From: Branchinecta lynchi
Taxonomy: Eukaryota > Arthropoda > Branchiopoda > Anostraca > Branchinectidae
NCBI GenBank assembly: GCA_023053575.1
Contig: JAKZAP010000009.1
Coordinates: 18,953,869 to 19,017,868 of the forward strand
DNA length: 64,000 nucleotides
Direction: 5' to 3'
The position numbers and the translations under genes are program-made. The notes under the pieces are model-generated. The model saw only the letters and a program-made list of their open reading frames with translations. It was not told the origin of the DNA and did no database searches. Shown here piece by piece: positions 54,095 to 64,000 of this stretch; the stretch's first letter is position 1; the number at the start of each line of letters is the position of its first letter.

Positions 54095-54625
54095 GAGTCA
54101 TATTTGACGGTGCAAAACGGATAAGTCAGCTAGATTCTATTCCTATATTTCGGCCCTTCTTGGCAAGGGGCCTCTTCAGGCTCAAGCCGCTCAAGCCGCG
54201 CCGTCAAATATGATTCGCAGTCAGCTTGGGCTGAAGGAACATCTGTCACCGAAGTACGGAACTAATCGCCCATACATGCCGCCAACAAGTTTCCATTTTA
54301 GCTGGAAAGAAGAAGAAGAGACAGTTGACTCTGAAACCAAAATGCAGAAGAATGTCTACCCTTTCGACGACCCAATCGAACAACAAAACAGTAGCCGAGT
54401 CCAGAGCGAAATCACAGCACCAGTTTTAACTCCAACAAACTTTCAGAGAAGAAATTCACACAAGCAGATATTTAAGGAAGAATCTTTAATTGTTTTTCCA
54501 CAAGTTTATTTTCCAGCTTGAGCGGCTTGAGCCTGAAGAGGACCCATGCCAAGAAGGACCGGAATATAGCTCGAATAAAATGTAGCTGACTTATCCATTT
54601 TGCACCGTCAAATATGATTCGCAGT
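54095..54625. mobile_element. family P (Penelope-like) element with long terminal inverted repeats
   Basis: The left end atatttgacggtgcaaaacg / gataagtcagcta is mirrored by tagctgacttatcc / attttgcaccgtcaaatat at 54582-54618. Inside are the CTTCAGGCTCAAG and cttgagcggcttgagcctga blocks, inverted to each other, and a 104-codon frame (54210-54521) with NRPYMPPTS that resembles 16964-17179. The inverted-end arrangement resembles Penelope-like termini. No reverse transcriptase is present. Confidence 0.6.
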
Positions 54626-54905
54626 CAGCTTGGGCAGGAGGAACATCTGTTTCCTATGAGCTTATTCGTCCGAAGACCAGTTATGCAAATTTTGCCAAGA
54701 ATATCATCAACGGCAAGGGATACAGAAAAATGCTAAAACAGCCGAAGAGATTAGTTGTAAGGTGGTCAACTATCTCAAAGCATCTTCCGCAAGTTCGTTT
54801 TTCCATCTTAAGCGGTTCTGAGCCTGAAGAGGACCCTTGCCAAGAAGGACCGAAATAGAGACCCAATAAAATTCAGCTGACGTATCCGTTTTGCACTATC
54901 AAATC
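54626..54905 (+). repeat. family P terminal fragment
   Basis: Contains gcggttctgagCCTGAAGAGG, gacccttgccaagaagg and accGAAAt, then aataaaattcagctgac and a cgttttgcactatcaaat end. The hammerhead-like order CTGAAGA (54834-54840) ... GAAA (54852-54855) survives but stem III pairing is poorer than at 16889. Confidence 0.6.
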
Positions 54906-55124
54906 TAAGCAGAAACGCTAGAGGTGTCCTTTAAACTCTAAAGGGAACAGGACCCTTATTTTCGAATATGTTCAACAACGAAAACTCACCTAATCTGTCC
55001 CATTACATAAAATAATATTTACAGGGGGCCCAACAAACAATTATCCTTACTTGAAAAGTTGGAGATCACTGATCCCTCCGAGTCTGCAAGAATCCACAAA
55101 AAATCCTGTCATCACCAGAAATTC

Positions 55125-55540
55125 GTGCTTTTGGCCGGACTCGAATCCGGATTCGAATCTTCTGCTTGTCAGGCCGGATTCGGATTCGGAATCGGATTCC
55201 AAACACTCAATCTTACCAATCCGCTCAAAATTCTAGACTGCAACCTTTCGGTTACCGCTTTCCCAATTTTGACAAAGTGAGCTTCGGCAATCCAACTTTC
55301 TGGTTTCCACCACAAGTATCATCAGCAATCTATCACGTTATCTGATTACGTTAGATATCAGCACTGTTTGTCACCTCTGATTCTTAAACTATAACCTACG
55401 ATTTTTGTTAAGGTCCGATTCGAATCCGGATTAGATTGCGGATTCGAATCCTCAGCATGAAACGGTGGATTCGGATTCGGAATCGGATTCGGATTAGGAT
55501 TCGGATTAGGATTCGGATTCGTACATAGCCCTGATTCGGG
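55125..55540. repeat. GGATTC hexamer repeats, two inverted-related blocks
   Basis: Block 1 (55130-55200) and block 2 (55410-55525) are both rich in GGATTC/GAATCC. Block 2 has about a dozen GGATTC or GGATTA units. The minus frame through it (NPNPNPNPNP) is a by-product of the hexamer. Confidence 0.85.
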
Positions 55541-55699
55541 TTCAAACCCTTTCATGATCGGATTCGCCCATCTCTGGTTATCACCCATCAAGCTCCAGTC
55601 ATACACACATCGAAAATTGGGTGCACAGTGCTCCAAGGTTAGGGTAGGCTACCCTCCGCCCTTTTCAGTAGCACAGCGATACGAATCCTCGGATACCAT

Positions 55700-56064
55700 A
55701 TGAATGAACGAATGATTTATTTGCACATTAAAGCCATCAGGCCATCATGCAACAAAACAAAACAAAAAGTGAACAATCTTACACGCGTATGTACACACAT
55801 ACACTCTTAATGTTTTTAATTTACTCTGAATACTTTCTTAAAACTAAAAACACAGCATAAAAAAAAACTTTCCGGTGTTTAAAAGCTAACTTCAGGAACA
55901 TTTCTTATTTCTTTAAAATCTTTACTTCCCATCATATCAATAATACATTTCTTATCAGTTCCCCTCGTATTTAAAATCCTCCTAATGAGAAGAAGAGGAT
56001 ACCCCTGTGAGTTTAGAGGTAGGGTGTAACCGACATTCCTTAGCCTATGCTCATTGCCACCGAG
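55700..56064 (-). pseudogene. LINE-like C-terminal fragment with ATTC tail
   Basis: The minus frame ending at 55879-55881 reads about 61 codons, including HRLRNVGYTLPLNSQGYPLL and IRRILNTRGTDKKCIIDMMG and SKDFKEIRNV. It is followed by an A/T-rich 3' region with atgatggcctgatggcttt and then ATTCGTTCATTC units at 55704-55716. Tail and strand agree with a LINE 3' end. The protein segment itself I do not recognise with certainty. A stop lies immediately upstream. Confidence 0.5.
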
Positions 56065-56465
56065 TCATTCTAATGGAACAACACTGAACGCTCATGCCCG
56101 GAAGCTTGAACAAAATTTCTTTGTCTTGGAAATGGCGGTTTAGTCCTAAAATACAACAAAAGCTAAACTTTCCTCTAAAAATGAGAATAGTTTATCAATC
56201 TAATGAAAAATCCCTTCCCCGGTACTTTTCGGTGCGTACTTACGGCAAAGCGCGCAACCGCCAATGAGAGGAAAGCGCGGGAAAAATTGAAACCAATCAG
56301 CTGCGTGGTATATCTGTAACCTTTTATCAGGATCTTGTTAGGCTACAGGTCCAGATGAGCGACATAAATACACATATCATCTTCAAAACTGTATTAGTCA
56401 GTGGCCTAGCCTCAGACCAGTAACAAGTAAGCGAGAAATTCGAAATATTTTTCAAAAGTGAAGAC
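56065..56465 (+). promoter_or_regulatory. possible promoter and 5' leader of the 56466 exon
   Basis: Upstream of the ATG there is a cataaatac TATA-like box at about 56364-56372, roughly 95 bp before the ATG, and a purine-rich leader without intervening ATG close to the start. This is only a weak inference from position. Nothing else is seen in the interval. Confidence 0.25.
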
Positions 56466-56559
56466 ATGGATTACGAATACGTACCGATGGTTAGCACCGA
56501 AAGTATATCGAAGCTTGCCAGCGAGCAAGTCAGCCGTACAAGCTTTTCCCTTTTAAGAA
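56466..56559 (+). CDS. putative first coding exon of a host gene
   Basis: The ATG lies in a good context (gaagacATGG). The frame reads MDYEYVPMVSTESISKLASE followed by QVSRTSFSLLR, and is cut by a canonical donor, AAGAA|GTGAGT, at 56560, leaving one base in phase. Composition is unlike the repeats around it. The first intron then contains MITE insertions (56668-56795 and 56940-57099). The phase fits a downstream acceptor at 61277, after which the codons read LKQVVVIGVVFDNTV. The family is not certain. A short cytoplasmic tail before a hydrophobic segment would fit a membrane transporter. Confidence 0.5.
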
Positions 56560-56667
56560 GTGAGTATTTGTTTTTCTTAACTCGGTTGATTTTTTTGTTT
56601 CAAATGGTCGTCAGCTGAGATTTTATTTCAGCGATGACATATACATTTTATGCAAGTTCGTGTTTTT

Positions 56668-56795
56668 AACTGTAAAAAAATTGCAGTATTTGCTACTAGG
56701 ATTCATCTTGTCTTTATTGAGATAAGATTAACCCTAATTCGGATTAGTTTTATCCCAATACAGATAAGATTAATCCCGGTAGCAAATGAAGGTTG
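56668..56795. mobile_element. partial Tc1/mariner-like MITE
   Basis: ctgtaaaaaaattgcagtat through agattaatcccggtagcaaa, homologous to the 12149 and 38540 copies. The right terminal repeat is missing; instead a tgttgcataggcaacgtagg stretch like the family E end follows at 56810. Confidence 0.8.
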
Positions 56796-56939
56796 CTTCA
56801 ACGCTTCATGTTGCATAGGCAACGTAGGTCTAGTTTATTTTATCAACATACAATAGTCCAATTCCACATAGTAGATGTCTGGAGTCTACATGCAGTAGTT
56901 AAAGCACACCTCGCACTATTTACTGTTTATGTTCCAATA

Positions 56940-57099
56940 CACTGTAAAAAGTTTCTCCGAATGAGGATCCAGCATTTTCTACTGTGATTAATCTTATCTG
57001 TATTGTGACAAGATTAATCCGAATTAGGGGTACTCTCATCTCAATAAAGATAAGATTAATCCCAGTAGCAAATACTGCAAGATTTTTTTTTTTACAGTG
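56940..57099. mobile_element. Tc1/mariner-like MITE, complete copy
   Basis: 160 bp from CACTGTAAAAAG to TTTTTTACAGTG with TA at 56938-56939 and 57100-57101. Inverse orientation relative to the 12149 copy. It lies in the intron of the putative gene starting at 56466. Confidence 0.93.
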
Positions 57100-57104
57100 T
57101 ATCC

Positions 57105-57429
57105 AAAACCATTTGAATGCTGTACAGCTGGACTCTGCTTTTAACAAATTATCCACAGCTTTCGCCGTTTTAAGCGTTTACCCAGGCCTATTGACTTCTA
57201 GTAAAAAGACTCAGATAACCGGCTTTACGCATCAATGGCACGATACGCAAACACTCATCGGGAGCGTAATGCGCATGGAAAATAGTGGATCGTGGCAAGT
57301 GCGAAGATTAGTGAGGCGGCGTTAGCGGGGTTAGAATGTAACATATGAAATTAGGGTCTCCGAGTTTAAAAATGAATGAATGCAATTACGGAAGTAGGTT
57401 CCATTGGCATTAAAGGTACGACTGGTCCT
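57105..57429 (-). mobile_element. family D copy with TTAA end
   Basis: Blocks cagctttcgccgttttaagc, ataaccggctttacgcatca, gcggggttagaatgtaac and ttagggtctccgagtt, ending in cgactGGTCCT directly before TTAA (57430-57433). Its left end is overlapped by the mariner MITE region. Confidence 0.7.
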
Positions 57430-57769
57430 TTAAGGCGCTACAATGAGCAGCATGGCTGCTGAACAAGTAAAAGCCAGTCAACCTCGTGTTTCCTTACTTC
57501 TTGTTTATCCTGTCTAGAAGAATACCGTTCAGCAGTCTCTGTGCAGGATAAACCGTTAACGCCAATTCAGGGTGACACAGTACGACTTTACATTCCCGTA
57601 GTCCCTTTAGGTTAAGCGGCTTTCACATTGACGCGTTGAACCTCTCATACTGAGATACGCAACCACTGCGTCGGAACTGATGAAGAAAAGATTACGAATG
57701 GTGAAAGAAACAAAAACTCAGCAGAAGAAACCGAGAAATGAAAACTAAAATGAGCATCCTAACATTTAT

Positions 57770-57900
57770 TTGTTAGGGGGTAGGGGGTGGTAGGGAGGTA
57801 GGGCGGTCTGGTTGGTAGGGGGGAACGGTTGGTTGGCGGTGGTAGGAGAGGAAATTGGCGGATGGGTGGTAGGGAGGGAGTTAGGTTGTTGGGGGGTATA
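57770..57900 (+). repeat. G-rich, quadruplex-prone tract
   Basis: Extended runs of GGG separated by T, A or short loops (taggggg-taggggg-tggtaggga) cover about 130 bp on the plus strand and are followed by a T-rich stretch (57930-57985). The strong strand asymmetry could support G-quadruplexes. The open frame after it (57933-58139) is low-complexity and not supported. Confidence 0.75.
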
Positions 57901-57985
57901 TATTTATTTTGGAGGTGATAATGTGAAGGAGTTTGGTCTGTTTCTTTTTTGTTTTTTTGTGGTCTGTTCTTTTCTTCTTTTTTTT

Positions 57986-59622
57986 TCTTAGTTATTTATT
58001 ATGTTGTTTGTTGGTGTGTTCAGAAATGCTTAACTTTTACTACTGCACCCAAATTGGCCCCCTTTGCTGGCGCAAGCGCAGAACGGAGGAATTTGTTTTT
58101 CCTTCTTCTCACTTTCTTCTAACGCTTGCCTTACTTTAATTCATTAATCCGAACAAATTTGAACTCTGGATTTATGCAAATGTTCTGTAAGAACTATGTG
58201 GCATTTTACGTTTTCGTAAAGAACGTACGGGGCTCAATGGAAAGGCCGCACCTACGGGTTTTCATCAGTCTGAACGGACCTTAACGTCCTCATGTCGCTT
58301 CTTACAATGGATTAAGAAATGTCCTAAAGACAGATCCGTGTAGGCGTTAATGTCAGATCTTAATGTGATAAAAACAGCTAATTTAGTCGATAGAGTTTCA
58401 GTTAACGAACTGGAACTTTTCCGAATGAACTGAAGACGGTGAGTGACGTGCTAGAGAATCAAGAAAAACCTAATAAAAAGCCTAAAAAAAAAGACGACCG
58501 TCGGCATGGACGAACACGGAAGGACATAGCGCTCGCCGAGGCTTTAAGTCCAATCACAGTCTAAGATTATATACGGAAGGACTTTCCATTTATTTCTTCC
58601 TTTTCGCCAGAAAATCACTGCCACCACGAACCGTACTCATTGTAAGATAACCCGGATGTGACTACTTAGCACACTGTAATAAGAATATTTAAAGCGAAGA
58701 CTGAATTAGCTAAGCGAAGCTAAAATATTCAACATTCAAAAGGAGGTCAAGGTTCGAGACAGTGACCTAACTGCAAACCGCGATACTACTAAAATTGCTT
58801 CGTAAACATACGCCACACTAGTAATAATAATATTAACAATTTAATTTTGACACACTATGCAAGTAAAATAATGTTGCAAGAGCTATAGTGGAGTATAGTA
58901 AGTAAGTGGTATAAAAGCTAATATCTATAAGTCATTCAAAGTATCTTTGCAAAATATCCTTAATCTGGAAATCAAAATTTTATAAGAGGTAGAGCTAACG
59001 AATCAATTAGGAAATGCCCTAATTTCAACGCATAATGGGGAGGGGGGGGGGGTATAACTAGGACGACCGGGGGGACTATGATATTAAATTCCGGGCAGTG
59101 ACACCCGTCAGCACCATCTATCGGGAAACTGTTCTGAAAATACCCAAATAAACAGTTTCGCTTAACCCACGAACGGGATCAAAAGGCCTAAAATAACTTT
59201 CTAAAAAATATAATATCGAATAGTAAGAAAATATAAGGTATTTTATAATCTGTAGTCAACAAAAATGTATTTTCTAACTACACGCCGGTATTACCCTGAA
59301 TCGGTTCCACGACAAATTACGTGCGACCCGGGAAGAACCGTCTCGCCGTCACAAAAGCTTGAAACCCCCCAAGATTACTATCAAACCGTTGGGATCGAAC
59401 TCTGATGGTTATTTTCTAGATAAGGAGGTTCGTTGCAAAATACTCCGTGATCTAAAATATTTTTCTGAAAAAGAATAAGACAGTTTCGAAAGGGTTTCTA
59501 CAAGGAGACAAGCCGTTTCCGCGCGGAAGCTCACGCGGGTAGGGGGTGCAAAAATGGAGCTAAACTTGTAAAAAAAAAAATACATTACGGGACTGCATGC
59601 CACTGAGCTTCACGAACACGGC
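57986..59622. other. no recognisable gene; intronic or intergenic
   Basis: Apparently unique sequence. A G-run lies at 59041-59052. I see no convincing exon or repeat in it. Confidence 0.4.
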
Positions 59623-59626
59623 TTAA

Positions 59627-60070
59627 AGGACACCTGAACAATGAAACCATACTTGAACACACCATAGAGAATCCATTTACAGACATGGACACGGACGGAG
59701 AGCATTCTTCTCCTGAATGTGACGTTTTCAAAATAGGGATGATTGTTTCCGAAGGTTTGCACATGCAGACTCCAAGACAAAAAGCGCAATTCATTCAAAT
59801 CTTGTACTGCGCTGGCCGGATCGTATTGGAATTTCTTCTAGATATACGTTTGGGCTTATCTGGTTAAAAAATATTCCAGAAGAAGGGTTGATTGGAGAGA
59901 TTTGTCAATTTCTAAAATTGCTCGGTACTGAAATAAGGACAGATGTAAAATGGAGCAAAAATCGTAGCTTGGAAACGGTATTTCGTATCTGGATTGGGTT
60001 TTCTGCAGGCAATGTTAACGGACGTCATACAGATAGGGGTTATACTAGGTATTCATCATTCAGGTGTCCT
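59627..60070. mobile_element. TTAA-flanked element with AGGACACC ends
   Basis: AGGACACCTGAACAATGAA (59627 on) is mirrored by TTCATCATTCAGGTGTCCT, ending at 60070. TTAA lies directly outside both ends (59623-59626 and 60071-60074). A TTAA target with short inverted ends fits piggyBac or Kolobok superfamilies. 444 bp, no transposase. The ends resemble the AGGACC end of family D. Confidence 0.82.
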
Positions 60071-60074
60071 TTAA

Positions 60075-61044
60075 AGGATGAGAAAAAAAAAATTATTAGA
60101 ATTCCGTAATACAATCAAGTTTACCGGATGACGTCATAGGCTGAAACTAGAATTAGAGACCCGTTCACCGAGTTTGATCGATGCGTGCCTGCAGGAACCA
60201 ATGAAAAAGCAGCAAGCCCCAGACGGCTAGCCATGCAACATGCATCGACTTCCTATCCGACAGGCCTAAACACAAAATAATGTACAGCTGTAAAGTTAAC
60301 ACCGGCCAACAAAGAATACTGTAACTTTTCAATATAAACAATGGAAAACAAATATAAGAGCAATAGAGTATGAGGTTATCGATGTCAAATCTCAAAACTG
60401 TCATAAAATTAAAATAGTTTTGGTAAAACATAAAAAGATAACCATGCGTGTGACATGAAAAAGACCCTGCGTCGCTTTTCCGGGACTACCTCTTGTCAAG
60501 CCAATATTGCATGAAAGTCTAAGAGTGTAAGCTGTGTAAGTGACCTTAAATGGTGACGGGAAACGTTTCAACTCTTACTAAAAATGATCTTTTTCCTACG
60601 AAACAGACCAGAAAAAACGATTTTCGACAACACCATTACTTTCCACCTGAAATTAGCGATTTTCTTGTTAGAGCCTGTCGACACTATCCAGTCTTCCTGC
60701 TCTCCGATGCGGCGGCTGAGCGCAAAACGTTTGAAAACTGAACGCGCCGTGGTTAAAAAAGTTGTAAAAGTAAGCAAATAAAAGAAGTCAAGAAGAGAAG
60801 ATTACCATATCCTTATATGCGAAAGAATTGTTAGCGGGACATTTAATATTCCGGCAAACTTTGCGTTGTCTGACGGGCAAACCCGGAACAGCCAAAAAAA
60901 AGCGCTAAAAATTCGTAGGCACAAAACGAAACAATGGAGAAAGGTGAGAATTTAGAAGCTTATATTTCCACAAGCGAGCTAGGTATATTATAAAAGGCAG
61001 AATAAGCAAGAGTGGTCCTTTAAGAGATAAAACAGAAACGCCAC
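60075..61044. other. no supported gene; family D end near 61019
   Basis: GAGTGGTCCT runs into TTAA (61020-61023), another family D-type end just before the assembly gap. Hydrophobic minus frame 60165-60431 has no recognisable domain. Nothing else is supported. Confidence 0.4.
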
Positions 61045-61144
61045 NNNNNNNNNNNNNNNNNNNNNNNNNNNNNNNNNNNNNNNNNNNNNNNNNNNNNNNN
61101 NNNNNNNNNNNNNNNNNNNNNNNNNNNNNNNNNNNNNNNNNNNN
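61045..61144. other. assembly gap, 100 N
   Basis: Exactly 100 ambiguous bases, the conventional placeholder for a scaffold join of unknown size. Distances across it, including the intron between the two candidate exons, are therefore not reliable. Confidence 0.99.
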
Positions 61145-61276
61145 GCCGCAGTATGGATGAGGAGCCATAGCAAAAACACTAATTAGTAATGGAAAGAAAG
61201 ATCTTACGTGTGCTAAAAATTGTGCTTTTGCCGTATTCGTCTTAGTAATCTCTCCTAACTGCGTTGTTTCTTACAG

Positions 61277-61563
61277 AGCTAAAACAAGTCGTCGTCATCG
61301 GGGTTGTATTTGACAACACTGTTTAATCTGCCTTCAGTCACAGCCCGACCAATCGACTACTACGATGGGGACGACTTGGACACATCGGCTTCCACCATTG
61401 GAACTGGAATGGACCCTGGGCAAGTGGGTCAACCCCATGCGGAATTGAGTTTAAGCATACTGGGGATCCACAACCTGATTCCAGTTCAAGATCTTTTTTC
61501 GAATATCAAAATGTCCCGTTGACAATGCCCTCAGCCATCTGGATCTCTTTCAAGGAATCATTG
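61277..61563 (+). CDS. putative internal exon, frame broken by one stop
   Basis: A strong acceptor (branch-like ctaac at 61256, then gtttcttacag) precedes 61277, and a strong donor, ATTG|GTAAGT, follows 61563. In the phase left by the exon at 56466, translation gives LKQVVVIGVVFDNTV, a TAA at 61324-61326, and then an open frame to the donor, including ISFKESL at the end. The hydrophobic stretch with Asp-Asn recalls the first membrane segment of SLC18-type vesicular amine transporters, but this resemblance is short and unproven. The stop could be an assembly error next to the gap, a pseudogene mark, or evidence that the link is wrong. Confidence 0.35.
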
Positions 61564-62159
61564 GTAAGTATTTTTATTACATTATTTAGATTTTTTGTAT
61601 ATTATTTTTTATTTATTACTAATTTACATTTGTGACTCTTTTTTTGTGGTAATATAGTAAATAAATGTAAAACTGAGTAAGTATGAATACCGAAGTTTGG
61701 GTTAAGTATGCTTAAAGACAAATTCACAGTAGAACCACACACAGTAAGAAATACGAGAAAATAAGAAAATATAAATGAGCTAAAAAAAGAGGACAATAAG
61801 ATTTAAAATATTTATTTCACCACATGTTGTGCACTATGTAAAAGAGCACGTAGGATAAGTATATAACAATACTTTACAAACCGACATGAAACTTTAAATT
61901 CAAATTTCGGCATTTTCCAACTGAAACAATTACATCCTTCATCCTTATAATAAAAATGTAAGGTACGACCCCAAGCTCGATTGTCTGGTTGACAGAGAAC
62001 TGCAAATTCTACGTTACATAAATAACTATAAATCTGCGTAACATAAAGGCTTATAGATAAGTCGATCATATCCAGTATTACCATGCGTTTGCTCCTAGGC
62101 CTCTGACTCAAGCATAGGTCTCGACAGTATTACAGACATTGCACAATCAAAATCCCAAG
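61564..62159. other. intronic or intergenic, nothing recognised
   Basis: AT-rich sequence after the donor. The minus frames here lack motifs. I see nothing. Confidence 0.4.
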
Positions 62160-62680
62160 GCTTCAAACTTCAGTTCATTCGACCTCACCTCTCGCGAAAA
62201 ACAAAGTGATTATCCTCAAAAATGACTTTACATATTAGAATTTCCCAGGTCCAAAATTCTGGCATTCTTGCCATTCAACCTCACTTATTTCGTAAACAAG
62301 ATCACTCATGTCACGATTAAACGGGTTAGAGAATTTCCGCTTTAAGCTTTGGTTCTTGCCCCCTTGAATTTTCCCTCCCAAATGGCCCCAATTACAACGC
62401 CAAGTTATTTACCACGTAAACACAAATGACTCGAGAGTCGGTAAATCTAAACGAATAAATAATTTTCGCGAATCTTCCGCATTCGCTTCGGTTCCTCCAC
62501 TTGGAATTTCCGTACCCCAAATTACAATCAAACTTATTTGCCTGATAAACAGACTGACTCATGTCATAAACAATACGGGTAATAATGTTCACGAAAACTT
62601 CCTACCCCTTAAATTTCCTCAATTATAATTAAACTTATTTACCCCCGTAAACAAAGTGACTCACAACCTCGCTCACAACA
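62160..62680. repeat. diverged tandem units of about 110-130 bp
   Basis: The block aattacaa-caa-cttattt followed by cgtaaacaaagtgactc occurs in variants near 62190, 62290, 62400, 62520 and 62630. Divergence is high, so this is an old array. Confidence 0.6.
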
Positions 62681-63214
62681 CGATCGGCATGCACAAATAG
62701 CCTTTCAAATAAGCGCCGGAAATCGATTAAAATTAACAACTACCTTAGCTGACAGCTTTGAGGGGTGACAATTACTCGGGTATTTATGTTGTTAGATCAG
62801 AGCCTGAGTAAACGATACCGACTTGAGAAAAATTTTGGGAATTTTCAGATTTAATTTGCCAGAGGATTCCGAATTCAATTTGTCGGGATGGGGTAATGAA
62901 AGGGTGCAAAAGCGGCTTCTTTTTGTAGAGGGGTGAATATTTCACTTTGAAATGGACTGGGTGTGAACAGGCAATATAAGTCCTACGAAGCCCCTATAGC
63001 ATCCGGAAGATAATTTTGCTCGATCTACCTGTAATCTTAGTTGCGCAAATACGTGTGATCCTAGGGGGTTGCCAATTCTAGTCCCAGGGATGTACGCCTT
63101 GTTTCGACTATACGTAACAATTTCGTTCTTTCTTTGACTGATTGATGTTTTACTTTTTTCGCTTGTATGTTCGTTAAACAGGGAACACAAACCCAAGCTG
63201 AGAAAGACCCCTTT
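62681..63214. other. no recognisable gene
   Basis: I see nothing supported here. Confidence 0.4.
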
Positions 63215-63310
63215 TAATGAATAATAATAATAATAATAATTTATCAAAGCCAACAAAGGGGCCATACAACAGTATTCATTATCGCACTTAACTAACATGA
63301 ACAACACATC
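63215..63310 (-). mobile_element. LINE-like 3' end with (ATT)n tail, minus strand
   Basis: On the minus strand gtatggcccctttgttggct-ttgataaa runs into about seven ATT units (63220-63241). Conserved-looking 3' block plus trinucleotide tail suggests a LINE end. No coding region identified. Confidence 0.45.
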
Positions 63311-64000
63311 ATAGTCCTTTATGGGTGGCAGATTCTATCCAAACAAATATTCGAAACTTCGCTAATTTCCGCAACAAAAAACCGGGACATCCACATTGTT
63401 CCTTTTCATACTCTGGCAAACCATCTATAATCAGCGAATAAATTACTCTCATATGGCAGGGTCAAAAATCATGACAATTTGGGTAATCCAGACACATTAT
63501 CTCCCAAACCTCAATACGGAATCGGAAGTACTTACGTAGGAGTGAGAAAAAAAAAGCCACTTCCGAGACGGTTTATTTGTGGCTAAGCGGCGGGAGATAA
63601 AAAAAAAAATAATGTCACATTCTCGGGCGGAATATTTGAAACCGCACTACCATGTGCGTAAGCAAGTACATCACCTAGTGACCGCGGGTATGTGACGGGT
63701 ATTTTCTGACTCACTGTGTGTACAAAACACTAATCCCTACTGAATACGAGTTTTGACACTTTCACTATGAAAATCGCAATAAACAAGATTTTCCAATATT
63801 TTGCTCGGCATCGCATTGAACTACGATATAGTAGGCTAAATCCCCGCTACAACTTCCCAACGCTAAAAATAAATGACTATCATACAATTTCGGTCTTCGC
63901 GCAAACCACAAAAAACACAGCATTTATTTTTTTCGATCTCTAAACTTCGGTTCGGTAGAAGATATACCAATAACGGGAAAAGGATACACTAATTTGAGCA
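63311..64000. other. no recognisable feature
   Basis: Unassigned to the end of the window. Confidence 0.4.

Noticed and set aside
55358..55636. NPNPNP-repeat protein on the minus strand
   Set aside because: It is a direct consequence of the GGATTC hexamer array; no start context or downstream coding support.
57933..58139. Phe-rich 68-codon plus frame
   Set aside because: It follows a T-rich tract; low complexity and no domain.
60165..60431. Hydrophobic 88-codon minus frame as a membrane protein
   Set aside because: No domain, splice sites or repeat conservation; AT-rich DNA readily gives Phe/Leu/Ile-rich frames.

Overview
The window looks like a piece of an animal (probably invertebrate) nuclear genome, AT-rich and almost entirely non-coding. 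The reasons are LINE remnants with simple-sequence tails, non-autonomous DNA transposons with diagnostic target-site duplications (TSDs), a tRNA-derived SINE fragment, spliceosomal splice signals, and no bacterial gene organisation. Nothing in the sequence fixes the phylum. There is no complete host gene. The best host-gene candidates are a first coding exon at 56466-56559, a possible later exon at 61277-61563, and two short signal-peptide-like reading frames (3946-4023, repeated inverted at 4835-4912, and 52471-52689 minus). A run of exactly 100 Ns at 61045-61144 marks a scaffold gap.

Layout. 1-6500: LINE tails, a small MITE, and a 1.54 kb near-perfect palindrome (3660-5198). 6500-15000: repeat family E, then long arrays of the C-rich ~0.4 kb family B, interrupted by an hAT MITE with perfect 8-bp TSD and by LINE 3' ends. 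15000-24200: families D and P, a foldback MULE-like element with 9-bp TSD (19836-20698), a family A tandem block, and a decayed FLYWCH/Phantom-type MULE flanked by inverted minisatellites (22820-24160). 24600-36900: more B, A, D and E blocks, another hAT MITE, and a SINE. 37000-40300: foldback-like and family A fragments. 40331-47713: one LINE on the minus strand, with its own flanking duplication, carrying four separate insertions. 49250-54050: paired hairpin MITEs, a second large palindrome (49646-51862), a LINE C-terminus, and a 366-bp tandem array abutting a small secreted-peptide-like ORF. 54090-64000: family P, GGATTC satellites, Tc1/mariner-like MITEs, the exon candidates, a TTAA-flanked element and apparently unique DNA.

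Repeat families named here for convenience. A: internally repeated ~145-bp units with a head carrying GGGATCCC and a poly-purine GACGGACGG tract. B: ~0.4 kb C-rich units closing with a GGCACTTG/CAAGTGCC hairpin. D: elements with ends AGGACC beside TTAA. E: elements with GTGTTGC/GCAACAC hairpins. F: ~220-bp hairpin MITE. P: Penelope-like termini that retain a possible hammerhead-ribozyme core.

The most unusual structures are the two big palindromes, the four-deep nested LINE, the tandem array made from the 5' end of a signal-peptide ORF, and the candidate ribozyme. All assignments are by eye. No database search was possible, so family names above superfamily level are inference.
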